NCBI GenBank assembly: GCA_016946835.1
Contig: JACVTC010000008.1
Location: forward strand, 2,267,501 to 2,321,521
Length of the DNA: 54,021 nucleotides
Reading direction: 5' to 3'
Source: Neocallimastix lanati (nom. inval.)
Taxonomy: Eukaryota; Neocallimastigomycota; Neocallimastigomycetes; Neocallimastigales; Neocallimastigaceae
In this document: piece after piece, positions 1-11,510 of the stretch
Position numbering within the stretch: the stretch's first letter is position 1
Layout of the letters: each line of letters opens with the position of its first letter
The notes under the pieces: generated by a model
What the model was told of the DNA's origin: nothing
The model's database searches: none
Seen by the model: only the letters and a program-made list of their open reading frames with translations
Translations under genes and position numbers: made by a program

Positions 1-600
1 GACAAACAAATCAATACATTCTTCTTTATTTCTAAAACCAAACTGTTATGATCTAATAATCCCATGAGAAAAAAAAAGTATAGCCTGAAATTCTTATAGT
101 TGCAACATTTGACAGAATTTTTAATCCTTCATTAATGAGTGAAATGCTACGATAATTATTACAATCTGAAAAACCATTAAAAGAGTTGCATACAGTAGCA
201 ATATTTAGATAATATTTTAATTTATAGTTAAAATTATAAAGTCAATAAAAGAATTATTTCCACCATTAGACCAAGTAAAATGGTGACCAACCAAATTCAT
301 AACAAAACGTTTTGGAGAAATTCTAAGAATAAAATCTTTAAGTTAATGTTTAGTTATGTTGAAATCACCGACGATAACGGAAGGGTTTTTTTTTAATGAT
401 TCTTGAGCCAATTAGCAAAATTAATGTTCGTTTTATCTCCAGGTTATTTATGTTTTTTGCTGGGGATGTTAATGTTTCTTAATGAACATCTAACACCCCA
501 AAAGGAAACTATATTTACTGAGCTAATGCAGATGTTCAAATATTGAATATTCTAGAAGCGAATAACATGTAGAAGACTATCAGAGATAGGAATGGAGGGT
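1..600 (-). pseudogene. LINE endonuclease (EEP/APE-type) relic
   Basis: Read on the minus strand, 390-361 gives NPSVIVGDFN and 300-241 gives HHFTWSNGGNNSFID. These are two conserved blocks of the APE-like endonuclease of non-LTR retrotransposons (metal-binding GDFN, then the TWS..NG..S.ID block). Upstream (about 540-390) comes NIVSFWGVRCSL..INIPSK and a WL segment, which fit the preceding endonuclease strands. The frame is broken by a shift in the T-run at 387-394 and by in-frame stops, so it is dead. It lies on the 3' side (minus orientation) of the reverse-transcriptase relic at 1720-3478, whereas in one ORF2 the endonuclease would precede the RT. It is therefore probably a separate copy. 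It runs off the window edge. Confidence 0.75.
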
Positions 601-990
601 TCAGAAATAATACCTTGTCCTATTATAATTTATATTGTGTACTATTCTAATCTTTAAGGTAATATTCCAATTTATTTTTTTAACAGATAAGTGTTATGTA
701 ATTTTATGAATAACCTTCAAATAATCTTCGGGTGAAGTGGTTTTCCTTATTAATATTATGTTTTTTGACAATTCCATGAATAATCTCGTAATAATTTTTT
801 TTTTTTTTACTTAAGAACTTCTATAATCTAATTTCAGTTCAAGATTCAAGATCATGAATGAAAATTAAAACAATTTTTTTCATGATCAGAAACAAAACGT
901 CTCAGACCTCTACAAATAATTAATATTTCAATATAAAATCTAAGTTATATTAATAAAAAAGAATTATTATAAAAATAAAATATATATATA

Positions 991-1009
<19 letters not shown>

Positions 1010-1021
<12 letters not shown>

Positions 1022-1188
1022 TGATCGTGAATAATATTAATTGTAAAAACTTTGTATATAATTGAGTTTTAATTTTTTAATGATTCTCCATTGATGTTTA
1101 AATTTAAATATATTTTACTACATAACTATTAATGAATAAATGAAAAATATTAATAAAAATAAATATTTTTTATTAAAAAGTATAAATT

Positions 1189-1233
<45 letters not shown>

Positions 1234-1450
1234 GCCTCAGTTTCAGTTCTAAATCATTTGAAAAAGGTACACTTAATAGAAAATAAAAATTATAAATTGA
1301 TAGTGAAGAATATTAATTGTAAAAATTCTGTATAAAAATTGAATTTTAATTTTTTATGTGTTATCCAAATATATTTTATCACACAATTATTAGTGAATAA
1401 ATTAAAATATTAATTAAAATAAATTATTTTTTATTAACTTAGAGAAATTA
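1010..1450. repeat. Direct repeat of an AT-rich unit (about 170 bp, two copies)
   Basis: The segment beginning AATTATAAATTGATCGTGAA near 1011 and running to about 1190 recurs in diverged form near 1286-1450. Shared blocks include ATATTAATTGTAAAAA, TTGAATTTTAATTTTTTA and TTTTTTATTAA. Each copy ends in a long T-run (1192-1230 and 1452-1473). The repeats lie between the two LINE relics and could be tandem LINE tails, but I cannot prove that. No coding potential is seen between 600 and 1700. Confidence 0.55.
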
Positions 1451-1719
1451 ATTTTTTTTTTTTTTTTTTTTTTAACAGTAGCAAACTTGTTTCATCTTTA
1501 TTAATTAAAAAGTTGATAAAATACATGTAATAAAAAAAAAAAAGATAAAAGAATAAATGTAAAAAAAAAAAAAAAAAAAAAAAACACAAAATAAAATAAA
1601 ATAAAATAATGATATAATGTATTCTAGTTTCATTTAATTAATATCAGTAAGACTTTACAAGGGTATTATTATATTGTAGTATAATAATTATTTTTGACTT
1701 CACAATGCTAATCATAATT

Positions 1720-3478
1720 TTAAGAAACGAAATTATGATCTTCATTGGTTGCGCTAGCCCTGCTGGCTTGTCTTACTGTTTCTTCAGCATTGACGCTCTT
1801 GGTAGTAGTAGTACGATTCGATTTGAACCTATTGAACAAAGACCATTGCTGGCCAATAGCAATAGGTATAATCGATTGAAGAAGAGCGGCAGTAACCACC
1901 AAGAATGGAGTATCAGAATAAGCACCTGATTTCATCTGGCACTTAAATAGGTCCTTCCATTCCCTTATACTGTTATTAATACTTCTTCCCCAAGAAGGAA
2001 ATAAAACACTTTTTCACACACTAGAATCAACATGCATATTATATTCAATATTATTACTAACATAACTAAAAATACTATTACTAATATTACTATAACTATT
2101 ATTACTTTTACTATTATTACTATTACTATTATTATTATTACTATTAATGATATCATTTGATAGGTTGCCACGGTTAAAAGCATTATATAAAAATAAAATT
2201 TTATCATTAACTTTACTACGAATATGATTGAAAAATGGATAATCAATTAACCAATGCTTTATCCATCGTTTATTATTTTTACAACAGGGACAAAAATCAG
2301 GTCACATTTGATCTATTATTTTTGCTGCTTTAGCAATACTAGCATCTAATCTATATCCGCTTCGTGCTCTCAATAGCCAATAGAAACCATATGAAAGATC
2401 AGGATACTCATAACAAAGTTTTATAAAATTTGATGTTTCTTAGAATCTGTTTTTGTCATAAAATTCAGCTTTAATAGAATTGATTTTCATATAGCTTTTT
2501 CAATAAAAATCCTTGATTTTATTATCGTTATTACCTCTTTTCTCTAGTTTACGTTTAAGAGTTCTACTTTCTTTCGTCCATGTATATTTTTTAGATTTTG
2601 GAACATTATTAACTAAATAGGAAATAATACAATTTGAATCTTTCCATTTATCAAAACATTTGACTTGAAACAAAGCACACTTAGCTGACAATGGAGGGAT
2701 ATTTAAATCTTTTGAAATAGAATATACATTAATAAATGATTTGGCTTTTTGTATACCTGCAATCCATCTTAATCCTTTATTAATTAATTTCTGAGTATTA
2801 TTTGTTCTGGCTTTATTGGAACCAAGTAAAGGCGCAAAGTAAGAGACTTTACTAAGTACATAAGAGTTAATTATAATCTTCTTAAATGGTATAGGAATTT
2901 TGGAATTTGAAAGAAATTTACTAACAGAAAAGAGAGCTTTAGTAACTTTAGAGTTAAGTAATTTAATAATAGGGTTCAACGATAAGCTTTTATCAAATGG
3001 TATACCTAAATAGGTATAACATTTAGTTATTGGGATTGGTTGACCAGCAAGATAAAAAGTAGGATCTCTTTTATTTTGAAAAAGAGGTGTGTCTGGTCAA
3101 ATCACCATCGTTGCACACTTGTTAATTCAAAAATTCATCATATTAAATTTAGCCCATTCAATTACCTTTTTAAGCATTTTTTTTAACTTTGTTCTTGATG
3201 GTGCGCATAGAACAATATCATCTGCAAAGAGTCCACCACAACATCTAGATTCGCCTAAAAGAATTCCAAGCTCTGAAAAATCATTAAAAATGTCATTAAT
3301 AAAAAGATTGAAAAGAATTGGTGATAGTGGACAACCTTGTCTAACTCCTTTCATAATATTAAAAGATTCCGAATATTGATCATCAATTTTAACACTGGCT
3401 TTGGAAGTCAAATATAGATTTTTTATAAATATTGATAACATTTACCTCTAATACCTAAAGCATCTAATTTATATAAAA
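1720..3478 (-). pseudogene. LINE ORF2 relic: reverse transcriptase, zinc-knuckle-like tail
   Basis: On the minus strand, from 3441 to the stop at 1720, a single reading frame holds the 3' half of a non-LTR retrotransposon polymerase. It includes GVRQGCPLSPILFNLFINDI (RT block 4), LFADDIVLCAPS (catalytic FADD), a thumb-like region with YLGIPFDKSL, then SYFAPLLGSN and a CPCCKNNKRWIKHW cysteine/histidine block near 2295-2260. The C-terminus is FNRFKSNRTTTTKS. The frame is kept over about 1.7 kb but carries stops at 3127, 3097, 2500, 2302 and 2014 (all TGA) and 2440 (TAA). Upstream, YKLDALGIRGK (about 3480-3445) is in another frame, so there is also a shift near 3440. No intact element remains. 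Confidence 0.85.
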
Positions 3479-3489
3479 TATTACCTATT

Positions 3490-3635
3490 TACTAAGCACG
3501 TAGGAGTTAATTATAATCTTCTTAAATGGAACAGGAATTTTGGAATTTGAAAGGAATTTACTAACAGAAAAGAGAGCTTTGGTGACTATAGTGTTAAATA
3601 ATTTAATAATAAGGTTCAACGATAAGATTTCTCTA
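3490..3635 (-). pseudogene. Second fragment of the same LINE, duplicated block
   Basis: Bases 3490-3635 are about 85-90 percent identical by eye to 2858-2992 of the neighbouring LINE relic. They share GAGTTAATTATAATCTTCTT and AGGAATTTTGGAATTTGAAA in the same order and orientation. The fragment therefore encodes the same piece of ORF2 just after the RT domain and is a second truncated copy, or a local duplication. It is followed by poly-AT and a TA microsatellite (3690-3712). Confidence 0.7.
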
Positions 3636-3770
3636 CTTTGAGAAATTAAAAAGAACAAAGAATATTAAATATCAAAAGTATATTAAAATATATATATATA
3701 TATATATATATAAGATGGAATGAATTAACTCCTCCAGGTATATAAGAAAGTATCATAATTAAATAACCAT

Positions 3771-3810
<40 letters not shown>

Positions 3811-3921
3811 CTTATAAATTATATAAATATATAATATATAAATAACACATATAAATAATATAAAATTACTACTACTTTATATTCATTAATATTTTTAATA
3901 TTATATTTTTTATTTATTTTA

Positions 3922-3952
<31 letters not shown>

Positions 3953-4172
3953 TTTTTCATATTTGCTTAAAAAAGTTTTTGTATAAAAATTTTGTTCATT
4001 TGCTTAATTTTTTTAATGATTAATGCTTATTGTATTTATATATATTTGTGATTATAAATTATAGATTGTATAGATGATATGAAACTTGAGATTTTGTTTT
4101 TAATTTATATTATTTACTTATTTTTATATAATTTATTTATTTATTTATTTATTTATTAATTTATTAAATTTA

Positions 4173-4204
<32 letters not shown>

Positions 4205-4265
4205 AATTTTATTTAGAATTATATATAAAATAAAATTTTTTCCTCTCTATATAGATATTATCCCT
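3636..4265. other. Intergenic AT-rich DNA with mononucleotide and TA tracts
   Basis: Apart from a (TA)n run near 3690-3712, poly-A near 3774-3807 and poly-T runs near 3930-3950 and 4171-4200, I see no gene. The segment just downstream of the chaperone stop codon (4266) must contain that gene's 3' UTR and polyadenylation signals. These cannot be picked out in such AT-rich sequence. Confidence 0.5.
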
Positions 4266-7200
4266 TTAAAGTTCATCTTTTGGTATTTCTTTTTCTTCTT
4301 TTTCAGCAGCTGGAGTTTTGGTAGATTCTTCAGAAGTAGTTGAGGTTGCTTTAGCTTCTTCTGAGGCGGTAGCAGTAGCAGAATCAGTTGATGAAGAAGT
4401 TTCAGACTTCTTAGACTTCTTAGATTTTTTAGTTTTTGGTTTATAGACCTTCTTTGTTTTAGTAGTTTTTTCACCATTTTCACCTTCTTCTTCAATAACA
4501 GTACTTTCCTCTTCATCAGCTGAATCTTCATCATCATTTTCTTCATCATCTTCATCATCTTCTTCCTTTTCAACTTTCTTTGGTTTCCAAAGCTTTCTTT
4601 TTCTTTCCATAGATAACACTAAACGATCAATTTTTTCACCTTTAGATATCATATCATCAACTAATAAAACTGGATCTTCATAATCCTTTAATTTTTCTTG
4701 TTTAGCTAAAGTTTCATCTAACCAAACTTGAGTGGTATTAGCTTCCTTTTCAACATTATTAATTTGTTCTTCAGTAAATACATGATCATCTTCTGGTTCA
4801 GTAGTATAATTCTTTCTAGCTTCAGCTACCCAATTCTTTGAAATCTCAATTGAAGACTTTAAATGATCTAAAACACTTGGACGACGTTCAAATTCACGCA
4901 TACGTCTTTCAATAGGATCTTGAAGTGCATGTAAGTCATCTAATTTACTCTTTAAATCAGCCATTGGAGCTTCTTGTCCTTCGTCATATAACCAATCAGA
5001 AGTAACATCAAGTAATTTTGAATATTCTTGACGTTGTTCTTCGGAAGTAACAGAATTAACTTCATCCTTATAAATAAATTCTTGACCAGCATAAACATAA
5101 GATTCAAGATTATTTCTAGCTTCAGCAAGAGCATGACGCTTTTTATCAGCATCATCAAGATCAGCACGTCTTAATAAAAATAATATTATGAAAAATAAAA
5201 TAATTATATTTTTAAATTAATATTTTTGTTAATGATTAAATAATTTATATTTACAATATATATATTAATTAATCTTTTTTTTTTTTTTTTCTTTTTTCTT
5301 TTTTTTTGTTATAGTTATAATATTTTACCTCTTCTTGTATTCCTTTATTTTTTCACTTGAAATTTCTTTAATACCGTTGCTAAGAATTTCAACCTTTAAA
5401 ATTACTTTTTTATTGACTACTTTTTCCTTCTTTTCAGTTTCGGTAGCAGTGGTAGACGAAGTAGTTGAAGTTTCAGAAGAGGTAGAAGTTGTAGTTGAAG
5501 TAGTTGTAGATGAAGTAGAAGAGGTAGTGGAAGAGGAAGAGTTTTCAATTGTAGTTTCATTTTCTCCTTCCTTAGCCTTTTCATCTTCAACGGCAGTTGA
5601 AGCTTCTTCAACAACTGAAGTGGTTTCTGGTTCTGGTTCTGGTTCTGGAGTTAATTGGAAGTGAGCTGTAGCATCAAACATTGTAATTATATTAGAATCT
5701 GTTAATTGAAGCATAAGTTTAACCTTTGGATCCCCAATACTACGTTCAGCATTATCTTTAATAGCTTCTTCAATACCAGTAATCTTAGCACGTAAAATTT
5801 CAGTACCACTATTTTATATATAAAGTAAAATAAATAAATATATATAGAAATATATATAAAAAAAAAATATATATATATAAAAAAATAAAATATAAAAAAT
5901 AAAATTATAAATGAAAAAATTAAAGAAAAGAATATAAAATAAAAATAAAAATAAATAAGGTTTTTAAATTAATTAATTAATTATTATTATTACTATTATT
6001 TATTATTATCTATTTATTAATATTTAATTTTACCTTGATTCTTCACTGTCACTATCATCCTTATTATTAATACTAAATTCAAAATCGGTTAATCTTCTAA
6101 AGTTCATTAATTTTTTAGCACCAAGAAGAGCTTTGCTATTATATAACATAGTATGAATTACTTTTCCTTCTGGACGCTTTTCAGTAATTTCAGAATCATA
6201 AACAACTTCAATTGGTGCATTATTAATATCTTTAATACGAATTTCTCTAACTCTGAATTGACGACTTGAAGCAGCAGCCTTAAAACCACCACCAAGAACA
6301 ACAGCTTCATCACTATTAACATTCTTAGCAATTTTTTCATCACCAACGAGTTCCTTTAAAGTTTCTTGAACCTTTGGAATACGTGTACTTCCACCAACTA
6401 AAATAATAGAAGTAATATTATTAAGTGAAAGATTAGATTCAGCTAAAATACTTTCAATTGGAACTTTAATACGTGGGAAAAGTTCAGCAGACATTTCTTC
6501 TAATTCAGCTCTAGTAACTTTAGTACGGAAATCAATATCATCAGTTAAATTTTCAATAGAAGCAAAACATTCAGTATTAGCACTTAAAATTTCTTTAACC
6601 TTAATAGCTTCCTTTAAAAGCTTAGACATAGCTCTTTGATTAGAAAAAATATCAATGTTTTTACCTTGAGAAGTTTCAGTAAATTTCTTAGCTAAATGAT
6701 GTTGAAGTTTAACATCAAAAGCATGACCACCAAGACTACGATCATAACCAGTAGATTTAACTTCAATTTGTGGAACCATTTTTGGCTTCTTCTTAGTTTC
6801 ATCTTCTGGAACACTTTGGAAACTAATTAAAGTAGCAACAGTACTACCAGCACCCATATCAAAGAAAATATGATGTTGTGGAGTTTCTTCAAATACACGA
6901 GTCATAGCAAAGTTTAACGCAGCTATTACATTATTATTTATAATTTTTTTTTTAATTAAAATTATATAGAATTTAGAAAACAAAAAAAATTGAATTCTTA
7001 ATAATAGAAACAAAAAAAAGGAAAAAAATAATCATTTTTAATTAAATAAGCATTAATACTTACAAGCTGTATCTTCATTTAATAATGAAATAACTCTAAT
7101 TCCAGCTAATTCAGCAGCATCAATAATTGCTTTTCTTTCAAAATGATTGAAAAAACGTGGAACCTTATTTCATGAATAATACCATACAATAAGTATTATT

Positions 7201-8068
7201 AATTATATTAAATAACAAAATAAATATATATATAATATTATTATTATTAAAAAATATATAAGATAATATTCAACAATAATAGAAAAAAAAGTTAATAAAT
7301 TAAATTATTTATTATTTTAAAAATTAGTTATAATATATTATTATTATATTATTATTATTACTCACAGTTATAACGGCATCTCTGACATTTTCATGAGCCA
7401 TATGATCAGCCATTGCTTTAGCTTGAGCAAGTTGATAAGAAACTAATTCTTCAACACTATATACTTCATCTTTGTATTTAAAAGCAACAGTACCTCTTTC
7501 TTCATCTTTAACCATATCATTATAATATGTGTTTCTATAAACTTCACATTCCTCATCTTCAAATTTATGACCAAGTAAATTCTTTAAAGAAGGAAAAGTA
7601 AATTTTGGGAAACGAGTGGCCTATTATAAAATATAAAAATGAAAATAAAGAATAAAATATATATAAAAAGAAAACATTATTTTTTTTAATACGCAATAAA
7701 TAACAAAAACAATTGATATTTACTTTTTTTTTTTAATTTTTATTTATCTCGGTTTAAATTCATATCTTATTTTAATATATTAAAATATAAATAAAATAAA
7801 TAAATATAAAAAAATTAATAATACTTACTAAATTATTAGCTTCATTACCATAAAGTCTAATACCATCTCTAATACAAATATTTGATGGAGTTTTTCTCTT
7901 TGATTCTCTGTTTAAAACAAGATCTAAAGGAACACCTGGCTTTACTAAAGCAACTTTAAACCATTGTGCCCCATAATCAATAGCCATAACTGCAGCATTG
8001 ACATAAACCGAAAGATTTGATAATAATATCAAACTTAATGATAGAACTGTAAAAATATTTACTTTCAT
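4266..8068 (-). CDS. LHS1: ER-lumenal Hsp70 (Lhs1/HYOU1/GRP170 family), 6 exons, 955 aa
   Basis: Exons on the minus strand are 8068-7829, 7620-7366, 7163-7064, 6922-6034, 5808-5329 and 5169-4266. All join in frame with GT-AG borders (2868 nt). Residues 1 to about 25 form a signal peptide. The Hsp70 nucleotide-binding domain follows, with AIDYGAQWFKVALVKPG at the start, DMGAGST (220-226) and LVGGSTRIP (373-381). The substrate-binding domain is interrupted by an unusual E- then S/T-rich stretch (about 550-623). A helical lid with ALAEARNNLESYVY and WLYDEG and a Lys/Glu/Ser-rich tail (about 858-948) lead to the ER-retention signal PKDEL. Family knowledge: such proteins are large ER chaperones and nucleotide-exchange factors for BiP/Kar2, usually induced by the unfolded-protein response. 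No response element could be recognised here. Start choice: the first Met precedes a clean signal peptide. It is not cytosolic Hsp110, because it has both a signal peptide and KDEL. Confidence 0.95.
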
Positions 8069-9555
8069 CTTTTTTTTTTTTATTTAATATTTTTTTTAAT
8101 TTAAATTTAATTCTTCTTTAAGCTTTTTTATTGTTGTTATTGTTTATTTCTGAAATTTTAATATTTTAAATTAATTTTTATTATTTAGTTTTTTTTTTTT
8201 TAATAAAAAATATAAATAAAAAAAAGAATATGAATTAGAATTAAATAAATTTGATTAGTAATTATTAAAGTATAGCTTATTTTATATTGAATAATATTTA
8301 GTAATATTTAATCGATTATTATTTTATATTAAATATATATTAATAGATTTCTAATTGAAAAGGATAAAGTATAAATCAATTTTTTATTGAACATAATATA
8401 TAAATGCTACTAAATAAAAATCTGGAAAAAAATAAAATTTATATATATCATAAAATAATTATATTCAGATTTCTTATATTGCTTTATATTTACATACCCC
8501 TTTTTATTATTATTATTTTGTTCTTATTATTTTAATTTTAATTTTTATTTTATATTTTATATAATTTTTTATCTTTAATTCGATTATAATAAAGAAAAGT
8601 GAAAGAAAAGAAATTGAAGGAAAAAAATTTGAATTTATTTCTTAATAAATAAATAAATCAAATTCCCATTAAATTTAAAGGTTTTTGATTTAATTATTTT
8701 AATATATTAATAATATATTGTATATATATATATATTAAAATAATATTGAATATAATTAGTATAAATAATATTATTTTAAAAATTATAATATATGATGTAC
8801 GATTAAATAATTTGTGATGATTATATAAAAAATCAGTTAAATGGAACAAATTTTGTAAAAAAAAATAATAAAAATACTATCAATCAAATTTCATAATAAT
8901 TAAAGTTGATTAATAAATAAATATAAATAATCAAATATATATATATATATATTTTTTATTTTATTTATATTAACCTAAAATTTTAGATTTGAAAATATTT
9001 ATATATTTTTTTTAAAAGAAAAAAGAAAATTAAAGAAATAAAAAATTATTCTTACATTATGATATATATATAAAGTTCTATTTAAAATCTTAAGAAAAAT
9101 GTTCATAATTATAAATATTTCATATTTTTAAATATCACAAAGTATTCATAACAATAAATTTCGAATAAACAAATGTGTTTATATCAATAACAAAAAACTA
9201 CGTACATATTATAAAAATAAAATATTAGATTTTTACATATTATTAAGAATAATAATATAATAATATATATTTTTTTTATTTTTTTTAATTAAAAATATTA
9301 AAAAATCTGAAATTGAAATATTGAAATGTTAAATTTTGTGTAATGTAAAATTAATATTAAAGGGTTTATTTATCATATTAAATTTTATTTGACTATTCAT
9401 TTACATATTATTATCTATAACTAATTATTTATAAATTTATTATTTATTTATTCATTAATATTAACATTTAAAATAAAAAATTTAATTATATTTGTAAAAC
9501 TATGCTTGCCAATCAAAATCAAACACTTCATTTCATCTTAAATTTTCCATGTAAA
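8069..9555. other. Intergenic AT-rich DNA upstream of the chaperone gene
   Basis: No open frame or recognisable family signature is visible. The part next to 8068 should hold the chaperone promoter and 5' UTR. The sequence is poly-AT with TA runs (for example 8721-8734 and 8935-8952). Confidence 0.5.
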
Positions 9556-9621
9556 AAAACTTTAATAAATTATTATTATTATAATTATTATTATTATAAT
9601 TAATTATTATTATTATTATTA

Positions 9622-9660
<39 letters not shown>

Positions 9661-9764
9661 ATTAATTATTATTATTATTATTAATTATTATTATTATTAT
9701 TATTATTATAAATTATTATTATTATAATTATTATTATTATAATTAATTATTATTATTATTATTA

Positions 9765-9800
<36 letters not shown>

Positions 9801-9825
9801 ATTAATTATTATTATTATTATTAAT

Positions 9826-9857
<32 letters not shown>

Positions 9858-10070
9858 ATTATTATAATTAATTATTATTATTATTATTAATTATTATTAT
9901 AATTAATTATTATTATTATTATTATTATAATTAATTATTATTATTATTATTAATTATTATTATTAATTATTATTTTTATTATTATTAATTATTTTTATTA
10001 TTACTATTAATTATTTTTATAATTAATTAATTATTATTATTATTATTATTAATTATTTTTATTATTATTA

Positions 10071-10109
<39 letters not shown>

Positions 10110-10110
10110 T
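9556..10110. repeat. TTA/ATT trinucleotide array with TTAATT interruptions
   Basis: About 550 bp of ATT/TTA repeats, interrupted at irregular intervals by AATTAATT and, near the right end, by TTTTTA units. The interruptions give larger, loosely periodic blocks (for example TATTATAATTAATTATTATT recurs many times). It has no coding potential. It separates the chaperone gene from the retrotransposon cluster. Confidence 0.9.
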
Positions 10111-10782
10111 GATATTGTATTTTTGATTATTGTTTTTTTATTTTATTATTAATGATAGAATTAATCAAATAATAAAACAAATAATAATTTATATACTTTC
10201 ATAATTACACATGATAAACTTTTAAAATTCTACATAAATCTTCACCTTAAAATATTGTATCATATGATCATAGTCATAATATTAATGATATACATAAAAT
10301 TATTGAAATTTCTAATAAAACTATGGATCAAAAAATTTCTCAAAAAATGAAAAAAAAATTTAATGATAAAATTTTTTTATCGAATAATAATAATAAAAAT
10401 CAAATTTTCAAAATTCCAAACATTATCAATAATTCACTTATTTTCTCTAATAAAAAAAATGATAATTCTTATAATAATTATATTTCAAGTGACATTTTAA
10501 ATGATACTATAATTTCCCATGACTCATGTAATATTTATTCAAATGACGATCATAATTCATAATTCTAATACCCATAGTCTATCTCAAACTAATAATAATA
10601 TTTATGAAAATTCCAATTTTTGTCAATTCTATCCATTCTATTAATAATCCTGAAAATTTATTCCATGATAGCTAATCTCTTACTACTTTAGCTAAAAATA
10701 ATATATTAAATTAAATGAAAATGAAATTATATATGATATAATGATTAATAATGAAATTAATTATCCCTATTCTTCCAGAAAA

Positions 10783-11445
10783 AAAAAAAAAAAAAAAAAC
10801 ATAGACTTGCACATATGGGTACCCATCTCCCATATGGCCATACAGTTATTAATTAACTGTAAGGTGATGAGTTATTGGCATACCGTAACAGCTTCGTCGC
10901 TCTCAATCGTCGTTACACACTGCCCGGAGATGTATTCCTAACGTTCCTACATATATCTCTATTGACCATGAGCATCAGAACGGAATCATTAACTCCTCCC
11001 TAGTGGGTGTAATCATTGGCGTAATAATGGTAGTTTAGTAAATTTTATTAATAAAATTATAATATTCGTACAATTAAAATAATAATTCTAATTCCTAAAA
11101 ATTTACAAGAGAGTTCTCTATTTTTAATATAAATAATCTAATCTATTTATAAGAAATAGGTAATATATTAATTATATATTCTAATATATAGAACTATATA
11201 AATTTTATATGAATTAAAGTATTATAATTATTATAATTATAATAATATATATTGAAATAAAATAAAATAAAATAATTATTATCAAAAAGATATAAATTTA
11301 ATATTTAATAATTATTATTAAATATATAAATATGTTACTACACATATTTGTTTTATATCACAGGATAGAAACATCATCCGATTATTTGGTGCCATGCCAA
11401 GGATTCGAACCCCGCCCTCTACAGTAACCTATGGACCAACATGGT
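10783..11445 (-). mobile_element. tRNA-headed SINE-like insertion with 17-bp target duplication
   Basis: A 663-bp insertion is bounded by a perfect 17-bp direct repeat, CCTATTCTTCCAGAAAA (10766-10782 and 11446-11462). Taking out the insert and one repeat restores the copia linker frame. On the minus strand its head has tRNA-type RNA polymerase III boxes: A-box-like TGGTCCATAGG (11438-11428) and a perfect B box GGTTCGAATCC (11411-11401), followed by TTGGCATGGCACCA. The body is AT-rich (11040-11340), then more GC-rich and structured (10800-11040), with a CATATGGG/CCCATATG hairpin and an ACAGTTA/TAACTGT hairpin. In this orientation the far end is an oligo-T run (10800-10783), which could act as a pol III terminator. 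A T tail instead of poly-A is odd for a SINE. Orientation rests on the pol III boxes. Confidence 0.7.
11401..11438 (-). promoter_or_regulatory. Internal RNA polymerase III A and B boxes of the SINE-like element
   Basis: TGGTCCATAGG (11438-11428) fits the tRNA D-arm/A-box pattern TRGYNNANNGG. GGTTCGAATCC (11411-11401) is an exact T-arm/B box. The 16-nt spacing is too short for a full tRNA with an anticodon arm, so this is a tRNA-derived promoter head rather than a tRNA gene. Confidence 0.6.
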
Positions 11446-11510
11446 CCTATTCTTCCAGAAAATTACCATTACCTCCAAATTCTCCAAATTCTAAAATAGT
11501 TATTCCTTCT

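Noticed and set aside
1-3478. One LINE element covering both the endonuclease and RT relics
   Set aside because: The endonuclease piece lies downstream of the RT piece in the minus orientation, the reverse of ORF2 order, so they are separate copies or rearranged.
9556-10110. CRISPR-like or regulatory array
   Set aside because: It is a simple trinucleotide repeat with irregular interruptions, no unique spacers.
10323-10941. Short plus-strand ORFs (79 and 66 codons) as genes
   Set aside because: The first is the Asn-rich linker of the copia relic; the second runs across the SINE insertion boundary.
11385-11445. A tRNA gene on the minus strand
   Set aside because: The T-arm/B box is perfect and CACCA follows, but spacing is too short for an anticodon arm and it lies at the edge of an insertion with a target duplication; better read as a SINE head.
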